A stretch of DNA of 64,000 nucleotides, from NCBI RefSeq assembly GCF_030733205.1, contig NZ_JASHJL010000010.1:86801-150800 (forward strand), given 5' to 3'. The DNA comes from Mameliella sp. MMSF_3455 (GTDB taxonomy: Bacteria; Pseudomonadota; Alphaproteobacteria; Rhodobacterales; Rhodobacteraceae). Numbering within the stretch: the stretch's first letter is position 1; each line of letters starts with the position of its first letter. Below, piece after piece: positions 35,089 to 45,789 of the stretch. The position numbers and the translations under genes were made by a program. The notes beneath the pieces were generated by a model. The model was not told the origin of the DNA. It saw only the letters and a list, made by a program, of their open reading frames with translations, and did no database searches.

Positions 35089-35364
35089 ATGCGCGCATTG
35101 GTCATGATCGCTGTTCTCGGGTTCGGAGCGTCCGCCGCCGTGGCGCAGGACGTCGACAGATGCGTTCAGACAGAGACCTGGTTCAATGCGGCCGTACAGG
35201 CCCGGCTGGACGGGGACAGCAAGGCAAAGGTGCGCCGTACCATGACCCGGGAGATGGGCAAGGACGCCGCGGGGCAACTGGTGGATTTCATCTTTCTCTT
35301 GCCCGAAGCGCAGTTGACGCCCGAGGTGGGCAAGGCCGCGCGCGCGCAGTGCGAGGCGCTTTGA
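35089..35364 (+). CDS. Small exported protein of unknown function
   Basis: This 91-residue protein has a clear signal peptide (ALVMIAVLGFGASAAVAQD, cleaved near residue 20). The mature part is about 70 residues with two cysteines, one near each end (RCVQ and QCEAL), that could pair. I do not recognise the family. AGAAAGG precedes the ATG. It lies between the sarcosine oxidase genes and dnaG and probably has a periplasmic role. Confidence 0.65.
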   Translation: MRALVMIAVLGFGASAAVAQDVDRCVQTETWFNAAVQARLDGDSKAKVRRTMTREMGKDAAGQLVDFIFLLPEAQLTPEVGKAARAQCEAL

Positions 35365-35419
35365 TCCCAGGCTGACTCTGCCCCTTGCCTAGGGCCCACG
35401 CCGGGCGATATTGAGAGGC

Positions 35420-37375
35420 ATGAGCCTCCCCCCCGGATTCCTTGACGAGCTGCGCAACCGCACCAGCCTTTCTCAGGTGGTGGGCCGCAAAGTGTTGTGG
35501 GACAATCGGAAATCCAATCAGGGCAAGGGCGACCTCTGGGCGCCGTGCCCCTTCCATCATGAGAAAACCGCGTCTTTTCATGTGGATGACCGCAAGGGCT
35601 ATTACTATTGCTTTGGCTGCCACGCCAAGGGTGACGCGATTTCCTTTGTCCGCGAGACAGAAAATGTCGGCTTCATGGAGGCGATCGAGATTCTGGCCCA
35701 GGAGGCCGGGATGGAGGTGCCCAAGCAGGACCCGCGTGCCCAGGAAAAGGCGGATCGCCGGACCCTGCTGAGCGAGGTCATGGAGCAGGCGGTGGGGTTC
35801 TTCCGACTTCAGCTCAAGACCGGCGCCGGGGCCGAGGCGCGTGCCTACCTGGCGCGGCGCGGTCTGGATGAGGCGGCGTTGGAACGCTGGGAAATCGGAT
35901 TCGCTCCCCCGGGCTGGGAGAACCTGCGCCAGGCGCTGACCGGGCGGGGTGTCGAGATTGACCTGTTGCTGGGTGCCGGGTTGGTGCGGGCCTCTGACAA
36001 GGGGCGCGCGCCCTACGATGTATTCCGAAACCGCATCATGTTCCCGATCCGCGACGGCCGGGGGCGGGCGATCGCCTTTGGCGGGCGGGCGATGGATCCG
36101 AACGACAACGCGAAATACCTCAATTCGCCGGAAACCGAACTTTTCGACAAGTCGCGCAACCTGTTCAACCTGAAGCCCGCGCGCGAGGCGGCGGGCCGGG
36201 GGCAACGGCTGATCGTGGCCGAAGGGTACATGGACGTGATCGCGCTGAGCGAGGCGGGGTTCACCGCTTCTGTTGCGCCGTTGGGCACCGCCGTGACCGA
36301 ACCGCAACTCCAGCAGATGTGGCGCGTTTCGAACGAGCCGGTGATCGCGCTGGACGGTGACAAGGCGGGCCTGAACGCGGCCTATCGGGTCATCGACCTG
36401 GCCCTGCCGCTGCTGGAGGCGGGCAAGGGACTGCGCTTTGCCATCATGCCCGAGGGCAAGGACCCCGACGATCTGTTGCGGGCCGAGGGGCCGGAGGCGG
36501 TGGCCAAGGTGCTGGAAGGCGCTTTGCCGATGGTGCAACTGCTCTGGCGGCAGGAAACCGACGGTTTGGTTCTGGACAGCCCCGAACGGCGCGCGGCGCT
36601 GGACAAGGCTTTGCGGACCCGGATCGGCAAGATCCAGGATCCCACGTTGCGCCATCACTACGGCGAGGCACTCAAGGAACTGCGCTACCAGGCTTTCCGC
36701 CCGGCCCGTCCGCCCCGCCCGGAGCGGCCGTTCCGAGGTGGAGGGCGGTTTCAGCAACAGGTGGCCGCGGTGCCGACCCCCGGTGCCAAGGCATCGCTGT
36801 TGGCCTCCGGCGGAGAAGAAGGAGAGCGCCGATTGCGCCAGGAAGTGATCCTGGCAGCGATCCTGTCGGCGCCCGAGATTGCGGAGGAATTCGAGGTCCA
36901 GCTGGAGGACATGGCCTGTGCCGACGGCGAACTTGCGGCCCTGCGCGACGCGATCCTGCGTGGTCTGGGCGACGGCGACAGGATGTTGGAGGTGGTCGAG
37001 GCGGCACTTGGCCCCGAGGCCCTTGAAAACCTGCGATCTGGACGCCATGTCGCCGTGGTGCCCTGTATCCGGGCACCCGGAAACGCCGAGCTTGCCCGGC
37101 TGACGGTTGCAGAGGAACTGGCCAAGCTGGCCGCGCAGGATGGCTGGCAACTGGAATTGAAGGAAGCCCAGGAAGACCTCGAGGCACGGGCCGACGAGGC
37201 GCTGACCTGGCGCTTGGCAGAGGCCGCGCGCGTGCGCGAACAAGCCGGACGCCGCCGCGACGAGGATGACGCAGAATATGACATTGGTCCCAACGGGGCC
37301 CCGATCGACCGCGAGGAACGCAGTGCGTTTGATTCGCTCCTGTCACAGATTCGATTCGACAAAAGCCGCAAATAA
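35420..37375 (+). CDS. dnaG: DNA primase
   Basis: This 651-residue primase makes RNA primers at the replication fork. The CHC2 zinc finger is CPFHHEKTASF with YYCFGCHAKGD. The TOPRIM catalytic core shows VAEGYMDVIAL and ALDGDKAGLNAAYR, followed by the DDLLRAEGPEA region and a C-terminal DnaB-binding domain. The start ATG at 35420 has GAGAGG a few bases upstream. rpoD follows 124 bases downstream, giving the dnaG-rpoD half of the macromolecular synthesis operon; rpsU is absent, as is usual in alphaproteobacteria. Confidence 0.96.
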   Translation: MSLPPGFLDELRNRTSLSQVVGRKVLWDNRKSNQGKGDLWAPCPFHHEKTASFHVDDRKGYYYCFGCHAKGDAISFVRETENVGFMEAIEILAQEAGMEVPKQDPRAQEKADRRTLLSEVMEQAVGFFRLQLKTGAGAEARAYLARRGLDEAALERWEIGFAPPGWENLRQALTGRGVEIDLLLGAGLVRASDKGRAPYDVFRNRIMFPIRDGRGRAIAFGGRAMDPNDNAKYLNSPETELFDKSRNLFNLKPAREAAGRGQRLIVAEGYMDVIALSEAGFTASVAPLGTAVTEPQLQQMWRVSNEPVIALDGDKAGLNAAYRVIDLALPLLEAGKGLRFAIMPEGKDPDDLLRAEGPEAVAKVLEGALPMVQLLWRQETDGLVLDSPERRAALDKALRTRIGKIQDPTLRHHYGEALKELRYQAFRPARPPRPERPFRGGGRFQQQVAAVPTPGAKASLLASGGEEGERRLRQEVILAAILSAPEIAEEFEVQLEDMACADGELAALRDAILRGLGDGDRMLEVVEAALGPEALENLRSGRHVAVVPCIRAPGNAELARLTVAEELAKLAAQDGWQLELKEAQEDLEARADEALTWRLAEAARVREQAGRRRDEDDAEYDIGPNGAPIDREERSAFDSLLSQIRFDKSRK

Positions 37376-37499
37376 GCAGCGAATTGGTGACGAACTGGTA
37401 AAGAAATATGGTTAGACGGGTGTGCGAATCACCGAATCGCGCTAATGAGTCGGTTTATCGAATCGCCCCCGATCCCGAGCCCCTCATCAGGAGAGCCGC

Positions 37500-39485
<1,986 letters not shown>

Positions 39486-39489
39486 GCGC

Positions 39490-39771
39490 ATGTCGTTGCT
39501 GAAACGACTGTTTGGCGGCAAGGGCGGTGGGGCGGAAGCGCCCCCCGCCAAGACGGTGGAGTACGAAGGCTTCCGGATCACCCCGCAACCTGCGGCAGAG
39601 GGCAGCCAATACCGCATCGGCGCGCTGATCGAAGCCGAGGTGAAGGGCGAACTGCGGACTCACCAGTTGATCCGCGCGGACATGATCCGCGATCGCGACG
39701 AAGCCGAGGATGCCTCTATCAGGAAGGCAAAACAGATGATCGACCAAATGGGCATTCGTCTGTTCGACTGA
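39490..39771 (+). CDS. HlyU-family protein
   Basis: This 93-residue protein of the HlyU family (small winged-helix-like proteins first known as a Vibrio haemolysin activator) starts 4 bases after rpoD. It has a charged N-terminus LLKRLFGGKGGG and the family core VEYEGFRITPQPAAEGSQYRIG, and ends with MIDQMGIRLFD. Function in alphaproteobacteria is not established. Very tight spacing suggests it is co-transcribed with rpoD. Confidence 0.8.
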   Translation: MSLLKRLFGGKGGGAEAPPAKTVEYEGFRITPQPAAEGSQYRIGALIEAEVKGELRTHQLIRADMIRDRDEAEDASIRKAKQMIDQMGIRLFD

Positions 39772-39788
39772 AGCCGGGACGGGGCGGC

Positions 39789-40124
39789 ATGAATTTCGAC
39801 GCGATGCCTGCGGCGGCTGGCTCTCTTCAGGCGCTTGCCGCACTGTTCCTGTTGTTGAACCTGCTGACTTTCTGCCTTTTCGGGCTGGACAAGACACGCG
39901 CGCGGCGGGGGCGGTGGCGTGTGCCGGAACGCACCCTGCTGGCTGTCGCAGGGCTTGGAGGCTCCATCGGCGCCAAGCTCGGGCAGCGGGTGTTTCGTCA
40001 CAAGACGACCAAGCAACCTTTCGGCTTTCTGCTGAACGCGATCTGCCTGCTACAGCTCGTGTCGGTGGTACTCATGACGGTCCCGTCCAGTCGAAGCTGG
40101 CTGCTCTCCGTGTTGACGAGGTGA
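39789..40124 (+). CDS. DUF1294 family small membrane protein
   Basis: This 111-residue protein has two hydrophobic segments (ALAALFLLLNLLTFCLFGLD at about 15-34, and FLLNAICLLQLVSVVLMTV near 80-98). Between them is the DUF1294 signature FGLDKTRARRGRWRVPERTLL...GGSIGA. Function is unknown. It starts 17 bases after the HlyU-family gene and is convergent with the dienelactone hydrolase gene, 37 bases apart. Confidence 0.82.
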   Translation: MNFDAMPAAAGSLQALAALFLLLNLLTFCLFGLDKTRARRGRWRVPERTLLAVAGLGGSIGAKLGQRVFRHKTTKQPFGFLLNAICLLQLVSVVLMTVPSSRSWLLSVLTR

Positions 40125-40161
40125 TCGGGCCGGTGCGATGGGGGACTCCGGCCCGCTGCTT

Positions 40162-41067
40162 TCAGGTCAGATGCGCGTTGAAGAAGGCGATGGTGCGATC
40201 CCAGGCCAGTTCCGCCGCCGCCTCGTCGTAGCGCGGGGTCGAGTCATTGTGGAACCCGTGGTTCACGCCCGGGTAGATGTGCGCGGTATAGGTCTTGCCG
40301 TGTTCCTGCAGCGCGGCCTCGTAGGCGGGCCAGCCTTCGTTGATCCGCTCATCCAGTTCGGCATAATGCAGCAACAGCGGCGCCTCGATCCGCGGCACGT
40401 CCTCGGCAGCCGCCTGCCGTCCGTAGAACGGCACAGAGGCCCCGAGTTCCGGGTAGGCCACCGCCAGCGCATTGCAGACGCCCCCGCCATAGCAGAAACC
40501 GACGCAGCCGACCTTGCCCGTAGTGTCATCGTGCCCGGCCATGAATTCATAGGCTGCGAAAAAGTCGTTCATCAGTTTCTCGCGGTCCACCGTCCGCTGA
40601 AGCTCGCGCCCGTCGGCGTCATTGCCCGGATACCCGCCGACACTGGACAGCCCGTCCGGCGCCAGCGCGATGAAACCGGCCTTGGCCACGCGCCGTGCCA
40701 CATCTTCGATATAGGGGTTCAACCCGCGGTTCTCATGCACGACCACCACCGCCGGCAGCGGGCCGGTGGCATTGGCCGGTTTCACCAGATAGCCGCGCAC
40801 CGATCCATGACCGTTCGGCGAGGGGTACTCGATGTATTCCGGCGTGATGTCGGGATCGTTGAAACTGACCTGCTCGGCCAGCGCGTAGTTCGGTGACAGC
40901 ATGTTCAGCAGCGCGGCCGCCGTCAGCCCGCCGACGGCGAACTTTCCGGCGCGGTCCAGGAACTCGCGCTTGGTGATGCGTCCGTGGGCGTAGAAATCGT
41001 AAAGGTCCAGCAACTCCTGGTCGAAATCCGCAGCCGTCATCCGGCGCGGCGGTGTCTGGTCATTCAT
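40162..41067 (-). CDS. Dienelactone hydrolase family protein, probably exported
   Basis: This 301-residue alpha/beta hydrolase of the dienelactone hydrolase family has the nucleophile Cys in GFCYGGGVC and the catalytic His in GVNHGFHND. The Asp is in the strand before it ([13 protein letters not shown]). Ahead of the hydrolase domain lies a ~60-residue extension with [22 protein letters not shown], which looks like a Tat-type signal with Lys-Arg in place of Arg-Arg. A periplasmic location is thus likely. GGGAGC precedes the ATG at 41067. Divergent from yjbQ. The substrate is unknown. Confidence 0.85.
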   Translation of the reverse strand: MNDQTPPRRMTAADFDQELLDLYDFYAHGRITKREFLDRAGKFAVGGLTAAALLNMLSPNYALAEQVSFNDPDITPEYIEYPSPNGHGSVRGYLVKPANATGPLPAVVVVHENRGLNPYIEDVARRVAKAGFIALAPDGLSSVGGYPGNDADGRELQRTVDREKLMNDFFAAYEFMAGHDDTTGKVGCVGFCYGGGVCNALAVAYPELGASVPFYGRQAAAEDVPRIEAPLLLHYAELDERINEGWPAYEAALQEHGKTYTAHIYPGVNHGFHNDSTPRYDEAAAELAWDRTIAFFNAHLT

Positions 41068-41157
41068 GGCAAAGCTCCCTGTGATCCGGTCCGGGCCGTT
41101 GCGGTTCCGGGGGCCGAATGCCACTAAGATAGGTGCGTCATAACGCCGGGGAAAGCC

Positions 41158-41580
41158 ATGCCACACACAAGCTTCACCATTCGCACGACAGGTGCCGGGC
41201 TGTATGAGTTCACCACAGAGGTGAACGAATGGGTCAGCGGGGCGGGGGTGCGGGACGGGCTGTGTACGCTGTTTCTGCGCCACACCTCGGCCAGCCTGTT
41301 GATCCAGGAAAATGCCGACCCGGATGTGCGCCGCGATCTGGACGCCTATTTCTCCCGCCTGGTGCCTCGCGCCGATACGCCCGCGATGGACTACCTGACT
41401 CACCGATGCGAAGGGCCGGACGACATGCCGGCCCATATCAAGGCCGCTTTGTTGCCCGTCAGCCTGTCCATTCCCCTCCTGCGGGGACGGTTGGGTCTGG
41501 GGACGTGGCAGGGCATTTACCTTTTCGAACACCGTGATGCGCCGCACCGACGCGAGGTTCTTGCCCACATCGGCGGGTGA
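41158..41580 (+). CDS. YjbQ (UPF0047) family protein
   Basis: This 140-residue protein of the YjbQ/UPF0047 family has the conserved [28 protein letters not shown] core (His and the Thr-Ser-Ala triad) and a C-terminal [13 protein letters not shown]. Family members show weak thiamine phosphate synthase activity; the true role is not known. It forms a trimer with a metal-like site in solved members. Divergent from the hydrolase across 90 bases. Confidence 0.88.
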   Translation: MPHTSFTIRTTGAGLYEFTTEVNEWVSGAGVRDGLCTLFLRHTSASLLIQENADPDVRRDLDAYFSRLVPRADTPAMDYLTHRCEGPDDMPAHIKAALLPVSLSIPLLRGRLGLGTWQGIYLFEHRDAPHRREVLAHIGG

Positions 41581-41668
41581 GGATTTCCGCCATTGTTCCG
41601 GGGGGCCCCACTGGTAGACTGCCACGCAGACCTGACAGGGTTTCCAGACCGCAACCGGGATTGAACGT

Positions 41669-42424
41669 ATGCAACGCAAGACGAAAGGTCGGGCGCTTTT
41701 TGCCGTTGGCCTCCTGCTCGTCGCAGGCGGGGCCGGGGCGGTGATCGGTTTGCCTGAATACCTCGCCCGCAGCGCGGCGGCCTCGGCTTCGACCTGTCTC
41801 GAGGTCGAGAGCCGCGATCGGCTGTGCCGGTTCATCGGCGGGCCGCTGCAGATGGCCGGAGAGCCGGTCTTTATCGAGAATTTCCAACATGCTTTCCTGC
41901 CCACTCGGGACAAGATCGATTTCATCGACGCAAGCGGCGATACTTGGACGGCCCCTCCGCGGACCCTGACCGACGGTGCAACCATCCCGGTGATCTTTGC
42001 GCCGCTGATCGGGGACCGGCAAAGCCGTGAATACCTGATGGCGGCGGCTCTGCACGATGCCTACTGCGGTGTCGGCAACGAGGAACTGCCCACCTATCGC
42101 ACGCGCGGCTGGCGTGAGGTCCACCGCATGTTCTACGAGGCGCTTCTGGTCAATGGCACGCCCCCCAAGAAGGCCAAGATCATGTATGCGGCCGTCTTCC
42201 TGGGCGGGCCGCGCTGGAACGAGCCGGACGTCTCCCTGGCGCATATCCCGGCGGAGGTGCTGTTGCAGGAAATGGAGTGGTGCCTGGAATGGATCGAACT
42301 GGTCGATCCCACGCCCGAAGAAATCGAGCAATGGATGGAAGACCGCGGCCAGTTGCTGTTATCGGGGGAGGCGCAGACCATGCCTGCCTACCTGCGCGAG
42401 GCATCCGACCCGAGGAAGTTCTGA
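41669..42424 (+). CDS. DUF1353 domain protein with N-terminal membrane anchor
   Basis: This 251-residue protein has an N-terminal hydrophobic segment ([22 protein letters not shown], residues ~7-28) that is either a signal or an anchor. A DUF1353 domain follows ([34 protein letters not shown]...[12 protein letters not shown]). The His-Asp and His-Arg pairs recall a metal site. DUF1353 proteins are often phage-linked, but no other phage gene is nearby. The C-terminal tail after residue 200 is acidic. It is 2 bases from the following amidohydrolase start. Confidence 0.75.
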   Translation: MQRKTKGRALFAVGLLLVAGGAGAVIGLPEYLARSAAASASTCLEVESRDRLCRFIGGPLQMAGEPVFIENFQHAFLPTRDKIDFIDASGDTWTAPPRTLTDGATIPVIFAPLIGDRQSREYLMAAALHDAYCGVGNEELPTYRTRGWREVHRMFYEALLVNGTPPKKAKIMYAAVFLGGPRWNEPDVSLAHIPAEVLLQEMEWCLEWIELVDPTPEEIEQWMEDRGQLLLSGEAQTMPAYLREASDPRKF

Positions 42425-42426
42425 AC

Positions 42427-43965
42427 GTGAGCAAAGACACAGCGGACCGCTGGATCGCGGACCATGCCGGGGATCTCTCGGCTTGGTGCGCACGGATTTT
42501 CGACTATGGCGAACCGGCTTGGCGCGAGTATCGCTCGGCCGAATGGTACGTCAATCGGCTGCGTGAAGAGGGGTTTGAGGTCGAGGAAGGCTCGGCCGGG
42601 ATGCCCACGGCCTTTTGTGCGCGCTGGTCGCAGGGCGACGGCCCGATGATCGGCATGTACGCCGAATACGACGCGGTGCCCGCCAATTGCCAGGCTCCGG
42701 TGCCCTGGGAGGCCCCGCGTGAGGGGCTTGGCCCTTTGGCTGCGGGTCATACCGATCCGCATTCCGCCCTGGGCATGGGGGCGCTCGCCGGCATCCTGGC
42801 CACGAAGGCGGCCATGCAGGCGCATGGGATTCCCGGCGGTTTGCAGATTACCGGTGAACCGGCGGAAAAGGTGCGCGGCTCGAAACCCCTGCACGCGGCG
42901 GCGGGATACTATGACGGGCTGGCGGCGATGTTGTCCTGGCATCCGTTCTACATGCTGCCGCTGTGCAATACCGTCCGTTGGGATACCCATTGCGGTGCGG
43001 CCTATGCCTTTGTCTACCGTTTCCGTTGCGAGGCGCCGCAGAGTTGGATGCAAGGGGCGGACGGTGCGCCGCCGATCCCGCAAAGCCATTCCGACGTGCG
43101 CGCGCCCGGTGCCAATGATGCGCTTGTGACGATGTACCAGATGGGCCGCACCCTGCGAGAGTCGATGCTGCCGCATCGCGGCGGCTGGTCGGTGTCAGAG
43201 GCGATCCTGTCCACGGGACAGGCGACAGCGGACAATCTGCCCGCACGGCAGGCCGACCTGCAGTACCTGATGCGTGTGCCGGATCTGCAAATGGCCGAAC
43301 AAATCACTGCCCAACTCGACCGTCTGGCCGAGCATGTCGCCCAGATCACCGGTTGCACGGTCGAAAAGATCTGGGTGAGCAAGTCCCGCCCCGGCCTGCC
43401 CAATCACGCCTTGGCCGGTCTCGCCTGGGAGGCACTGCAGGACGTGGGGGCGCCGGAGTACAGTGCAGAGGCGCTGGACCTTGCGCGACAGGTGCAGACC
43501 GCCTGCGGCGCCGTGGCCACGGACAATCCGCTCATCGCCGAATGTACCCGCCTTATCGAACCGCAGGAGGCAGAGGCCATCCTGCGCCGTGACCTTCCGC
43601 CTGCCCAGTTGAACAACACGTCGGACGATTACACGGACATGTGCTGGCACGCGCCGACGGCTCGGATCTACATCGGTCGCCCGGCGCTGCGCGGGGGCCC
43701 TTATCCGCCTTGGGCGATGAACGCGCTTGGCGGCATTCCCCAGCTGATCGACCCGAGCGTGCAGACCGCTGGCCGGGTGCTGTCACGTACCGCGCTGCGC
43801 CTGCTGACGGACGAGCCGGCGCGGTCGACCTGCTGGACAGAGTTCGAGGAGCGCCGCGCCGCGGCCCCCATCCCGCCGCTGGCGGACTACCCGGCGCCGG
43901 TCGATCTGCCATGGCCGGAATATGTCACCACGGCGCGCGGGCGGCACTGGCATATCCCGGGCTGA
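42427..43965 (+). CDS. M20-family amidohydrolase, AbgB-like
   Basis: This metallo-amidohydrolase of about 512 residues resembles the p-aminobenzoyl-glutamate hydrolase B subunit. Metal-site pieces are MIGMYAEYDAVP, GHTDPHSALGMGALAG and ITGEPAEKVRGSKP, with the late His in DYTDMCWHAPTARIYIG. It probably cleaves an amide bond of an N-acyl amino acid or peptide-like compound. I take the GTG at 42427, directly after the DUF1353 stop, because the upstream frame has no family similarity. Cytoplasmic; no partner AbgA in view. Confidence 0.83.
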   Translation: MSKDTADRWIADHAGDLSAWCARIFDYGEPAWREYRSAEWYVNRLREEGFEVEEGSAGMPTAFCARWSQGDGPMIGMYAEYDAVPANCQAPVPWEAPREGLGPLAAGHTDPHSALGMGALAGILATKAAMQAHGIPGGLQITGEPAEKVRGSKPLHAAAGYYDGLAAMLSWHPFYMLPLCNTVRWDTHCGAAYAFVYRFRCEAPQSWMQGADGAPPIPQSHSDVRAPGANDALVTMYQMGRTLRESMLPHRGGWSVSEAILSTGQATADNLPARQADLQYLMRVPDLQMAEQITAQLDRLAEHVAQITGCTVEKIWVSKSRPGLPNHALAGLAWEALQDVGAPEYSAEALDLARQVQTACGAVATDNPLIAECTRLIEPQEAEAILRRDLPPAQLNNTSDDYTDMCWHAPTARIYIGRPALRGGPYPPWAMNALGGIPQLIDPSVQTAGRVLSRTALRLLTDEPARSTCWTEFEERRAAAPIPPLADYPAPVDLPWPEYVTTARGRHWHIPG

Positions 43966-44099
43966 GCGCGGGCTTTATCTAGCGGCCTCAAATCCCCTCT
44001 ACCCAAATTATGGCGGCTGACCTATAGTGGCTGTGGATAAGTGGGGCCCAACCCCATGACCAGAGGCAGGAACATCAAGAATTACGAGGGGATGGGCCC
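43966..44099 (+). promoter_or_regulatory. nrdR upstream region with a consensus DnaA box
   Basis: TGTGGATAA at 44032-44040 is the exact reverse complement of the consensus DnaA box TTATCCACA. It lies 60 bases upstream of the nrdR start, next to a short GGGG-CCCAA-CCCC hairpin at 44043-44055. GAGGGGA is the probable ribosome site of nrdR. DnaA or replication-linked control of the ribonucleotide reductase regulator would make sense but is inferred. Confidence 0.5.
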
Positions 44100-44567
44100 A
44101 TGCGCTGCCCGTTTTGCGGAAATATTGACACTCAGGTGAAGGACTCGCGCCCGGCAGAGGATCACGTTTCGATCCGGCGGCGCAGGTTCTGCCCCGCTTG
44201 CGGCGGTCGCTTCACCACTTACGAACGGGTCCAGTTGCGGGATCTGATCGTCATCAAGACGAACGGACGGCGCGAGGATTTCGACCGCGACAAGCTGGAA
44301 CGGTCGATCCGGATCGCGCTTCAGAAGCGTCCGATAGAGCCCGAGCGCGTCGACCAGATGATTTCCGGCATCGTGCGGCGGTTGGAAAGCATGGGTGAGA
44401 CCGATATCCCGTCGAAGATGATCGGCGAGATCGTCATGGAGACGCTCGCCCGGATCGACACCGTCGCCTACGTGCGTTTTGCCAGCGTCTACAAGAATTT
44501 CCAGGCCGCAGACGATTTCGACAAGTTCGTCAGCGAGTTGCGCCCAGAAACCCAGGCCGAGAAGTGA
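44100..44567 (+). CDS. nrdR: Transcriptional repressor NrdR
   Basis: This 155-residue repressor of ribonucleotide reductase genes senses ATP/dATP. The N-terminal zinc ribbon is formed by Cys3-Cys6 (CPFCG) and [12 protein letters not shown]. The ATP-cone domain shows [20 protein letters not shown]. The length is standard. It ends by overlapping the GTG of ribD (GTGA), the usual nrdR-ribD pairing. Targets (nrd genes) lie outside the window. Confidence 0.96.
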   Translation: MRCPFCGNIDTQVKDSRPAEDHVSIRRRRFCPACGGRFTTYERVQLRDLIVIKTNGRREDFDRDKLERSIRIALQKRPIEPERVDQMISGIVRRLESMGETDIPSKMIGEIVMETLARIDTVAYVRFASVYKNFQAADDFDKFVSELRPETQAEK

Positions 44568-45667
44568 CATCCGATGATCGGCGCCACATGGCCCACGCGC
44601 TGGCGCTGGGCCGTCGCGGCATGGGGCAATGCTGGCCGAATCCGGCGGTCGGATGCGTGATCGTCCGTGATGGCCGGGTCGTCGGGCGCGGCTGGACCGC
44701 GCCAGGCGGCAGGCCGCACGCGGAAACCATCGCTTTGGACATGGCCGGTGCGGCCGCGCGGGGCGCGACCGCCTATGTCACCTTGGAACCCTGCGCGCAT
44801 CACGGTGCCACGCCCCCCTGTTGCGAAGCGCTTGCCAAGGCGGGGATCGCCCGCGTGGTGGCGCCCATCGCCGACAGCGACCCGAGGGTCGACGGGCAGG
44901 GCTTTGACTTCCTGCGGAAAAATGGCATCGAGGTGACGACCGGCATTGGCGCCGAACAGGCTCTGTCGGATCACGCGGGGTTCTTTTTGCGTATCTCCCA
45001 GGGGCGTCCTTGGGTGACCTTGAAACTGGCCATGACGGTGGACGGGCGCATTGCCACGGCGACCGGCGAAAGCCAGTGGATCACTGGGCCCGAAGCCCGC
45101 CGCGCGGTTCACGCCCTGCGCGCCAGCCACGACGCGGTGATGGTCGGCGCTGGCACCGCCCGGTCCGATGATCCCCAGTTGACGGTGCGCGGCTTCGGCG
45201 ACAGGCGCCAGCCTGTGCGCGTCGTCGTTTCGCGCCTGATCGATGTGCCCTTGATGAGTCAGCTTGCGCAAAGCGCCCGCAACGTTCCGCTTTGGCTCTG
45301 CCACGGTCCCGAAGCGCGCAGCGAATTGAAGACCGCCTGGGAGGGTGTCGGAGCCCGGATGCTGCCCTGCCAGATCTCGGGCGGACGTATCGATCCGCTG
45401 GCCATGTTGCGCGCGCTCGGGGCAGAGGGGCTGACGCGGGTCTTCTGCGAGGGGGGCGGGCAACTTGCCGCTTCGCTCTTGCTGCACGACTTGGTGGACG
45501 AACTGCATGTCTTTACCGCGGGCATGGCGCTTGGGGCCGAGGGCTATCCCGGTATTGGTGCGCTGGGGGTGGCCCGGCTGGACGAGGTCCCGCGTTTCGA
45601 CCTTGTGGATGTTGTGGGCGCGGGCGGCGATATCAGGCACGTCTGGCGCCGCCGTCAGGGCGCTTAA
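44564..45667 (+). CDS. ribD: Riboflavin biosynthesis deaminase/reductase RibD
   Basis: This 367-residue bifunctional enzyme performs the second and third steps of riboflavin synthesis from GTP. The N-terminal deaminase has the zinc motif PHAETIAL and [17 protein letters not shown]. The C-terminal reductase (from about residue 145) has [35 protein letters not shown] and [11 protein letters not shown]. It starts with a GTG overlapping the nrdR stop. ribE is 4.8 kb away, beyond the capsule genes, instead of directly downstream. Confidence 0.95.
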   Translation: MTSDDRRHMAHALALGRRGMGQCWPNPAVGCVIVRDGRVVGRGWTAPGGRPHAETIALDMAGAAARGATAYVTLEPCAHHGATPPCCEALAKAGIARVVAPIADSDPRVDGQGFDFLRKNGIEVTTGIGAEQALSDHAGFFLRISQGRPWVTLKLAMTVDGRIATATGESQWITGPEARRAVHALRASHDAVMVGAGTARSDDPQLTVRGFGDRRQPVRVVVSRLIDVPLMSQLAQSARNVPLWLCHGPEARSELKTAWEGVGARMLPCQISGGRIDPLAMLRALGAEGLTRVFCEGGGQLAASLLLHDLVDELHVFTAGMALGAEGYPGIGALGVARLDEVPRFDLVDVVGAGGDIRHVWRRRQGA

Positions 45668-45707
45668 TCCAAAGTGTTAACAGAAGGTTAATCGCGCCTG
45701 TTCGGTC

Positions 45708-45736
45708 TTGACCAAAGGTCAATCGCCTGTGGATAA
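45708..45736. promoter_or_regulatory. Inverted repeat TTGACC-AAA-GGTCAA plus consensus DnaA box
   Basis: A perfect 15-base inverted repeat (45708-45722) is followed 5 bases later by TGTGGATAA (45728-45736), an exact DnaA box on the minus strand. Both sit in the AT-rich 122-base gap between convergent ribD and kpsC, where no promoter is expected. Possible roles are DnaA titration, a strand-exchange or replication site, or transcript ending. Confidence 0.45.
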
Positions 45737-45789
45737 GTCTGAAAATAACTTTTTATCAGGCGAATATGTCACTTAACTGTAATAAAGCC

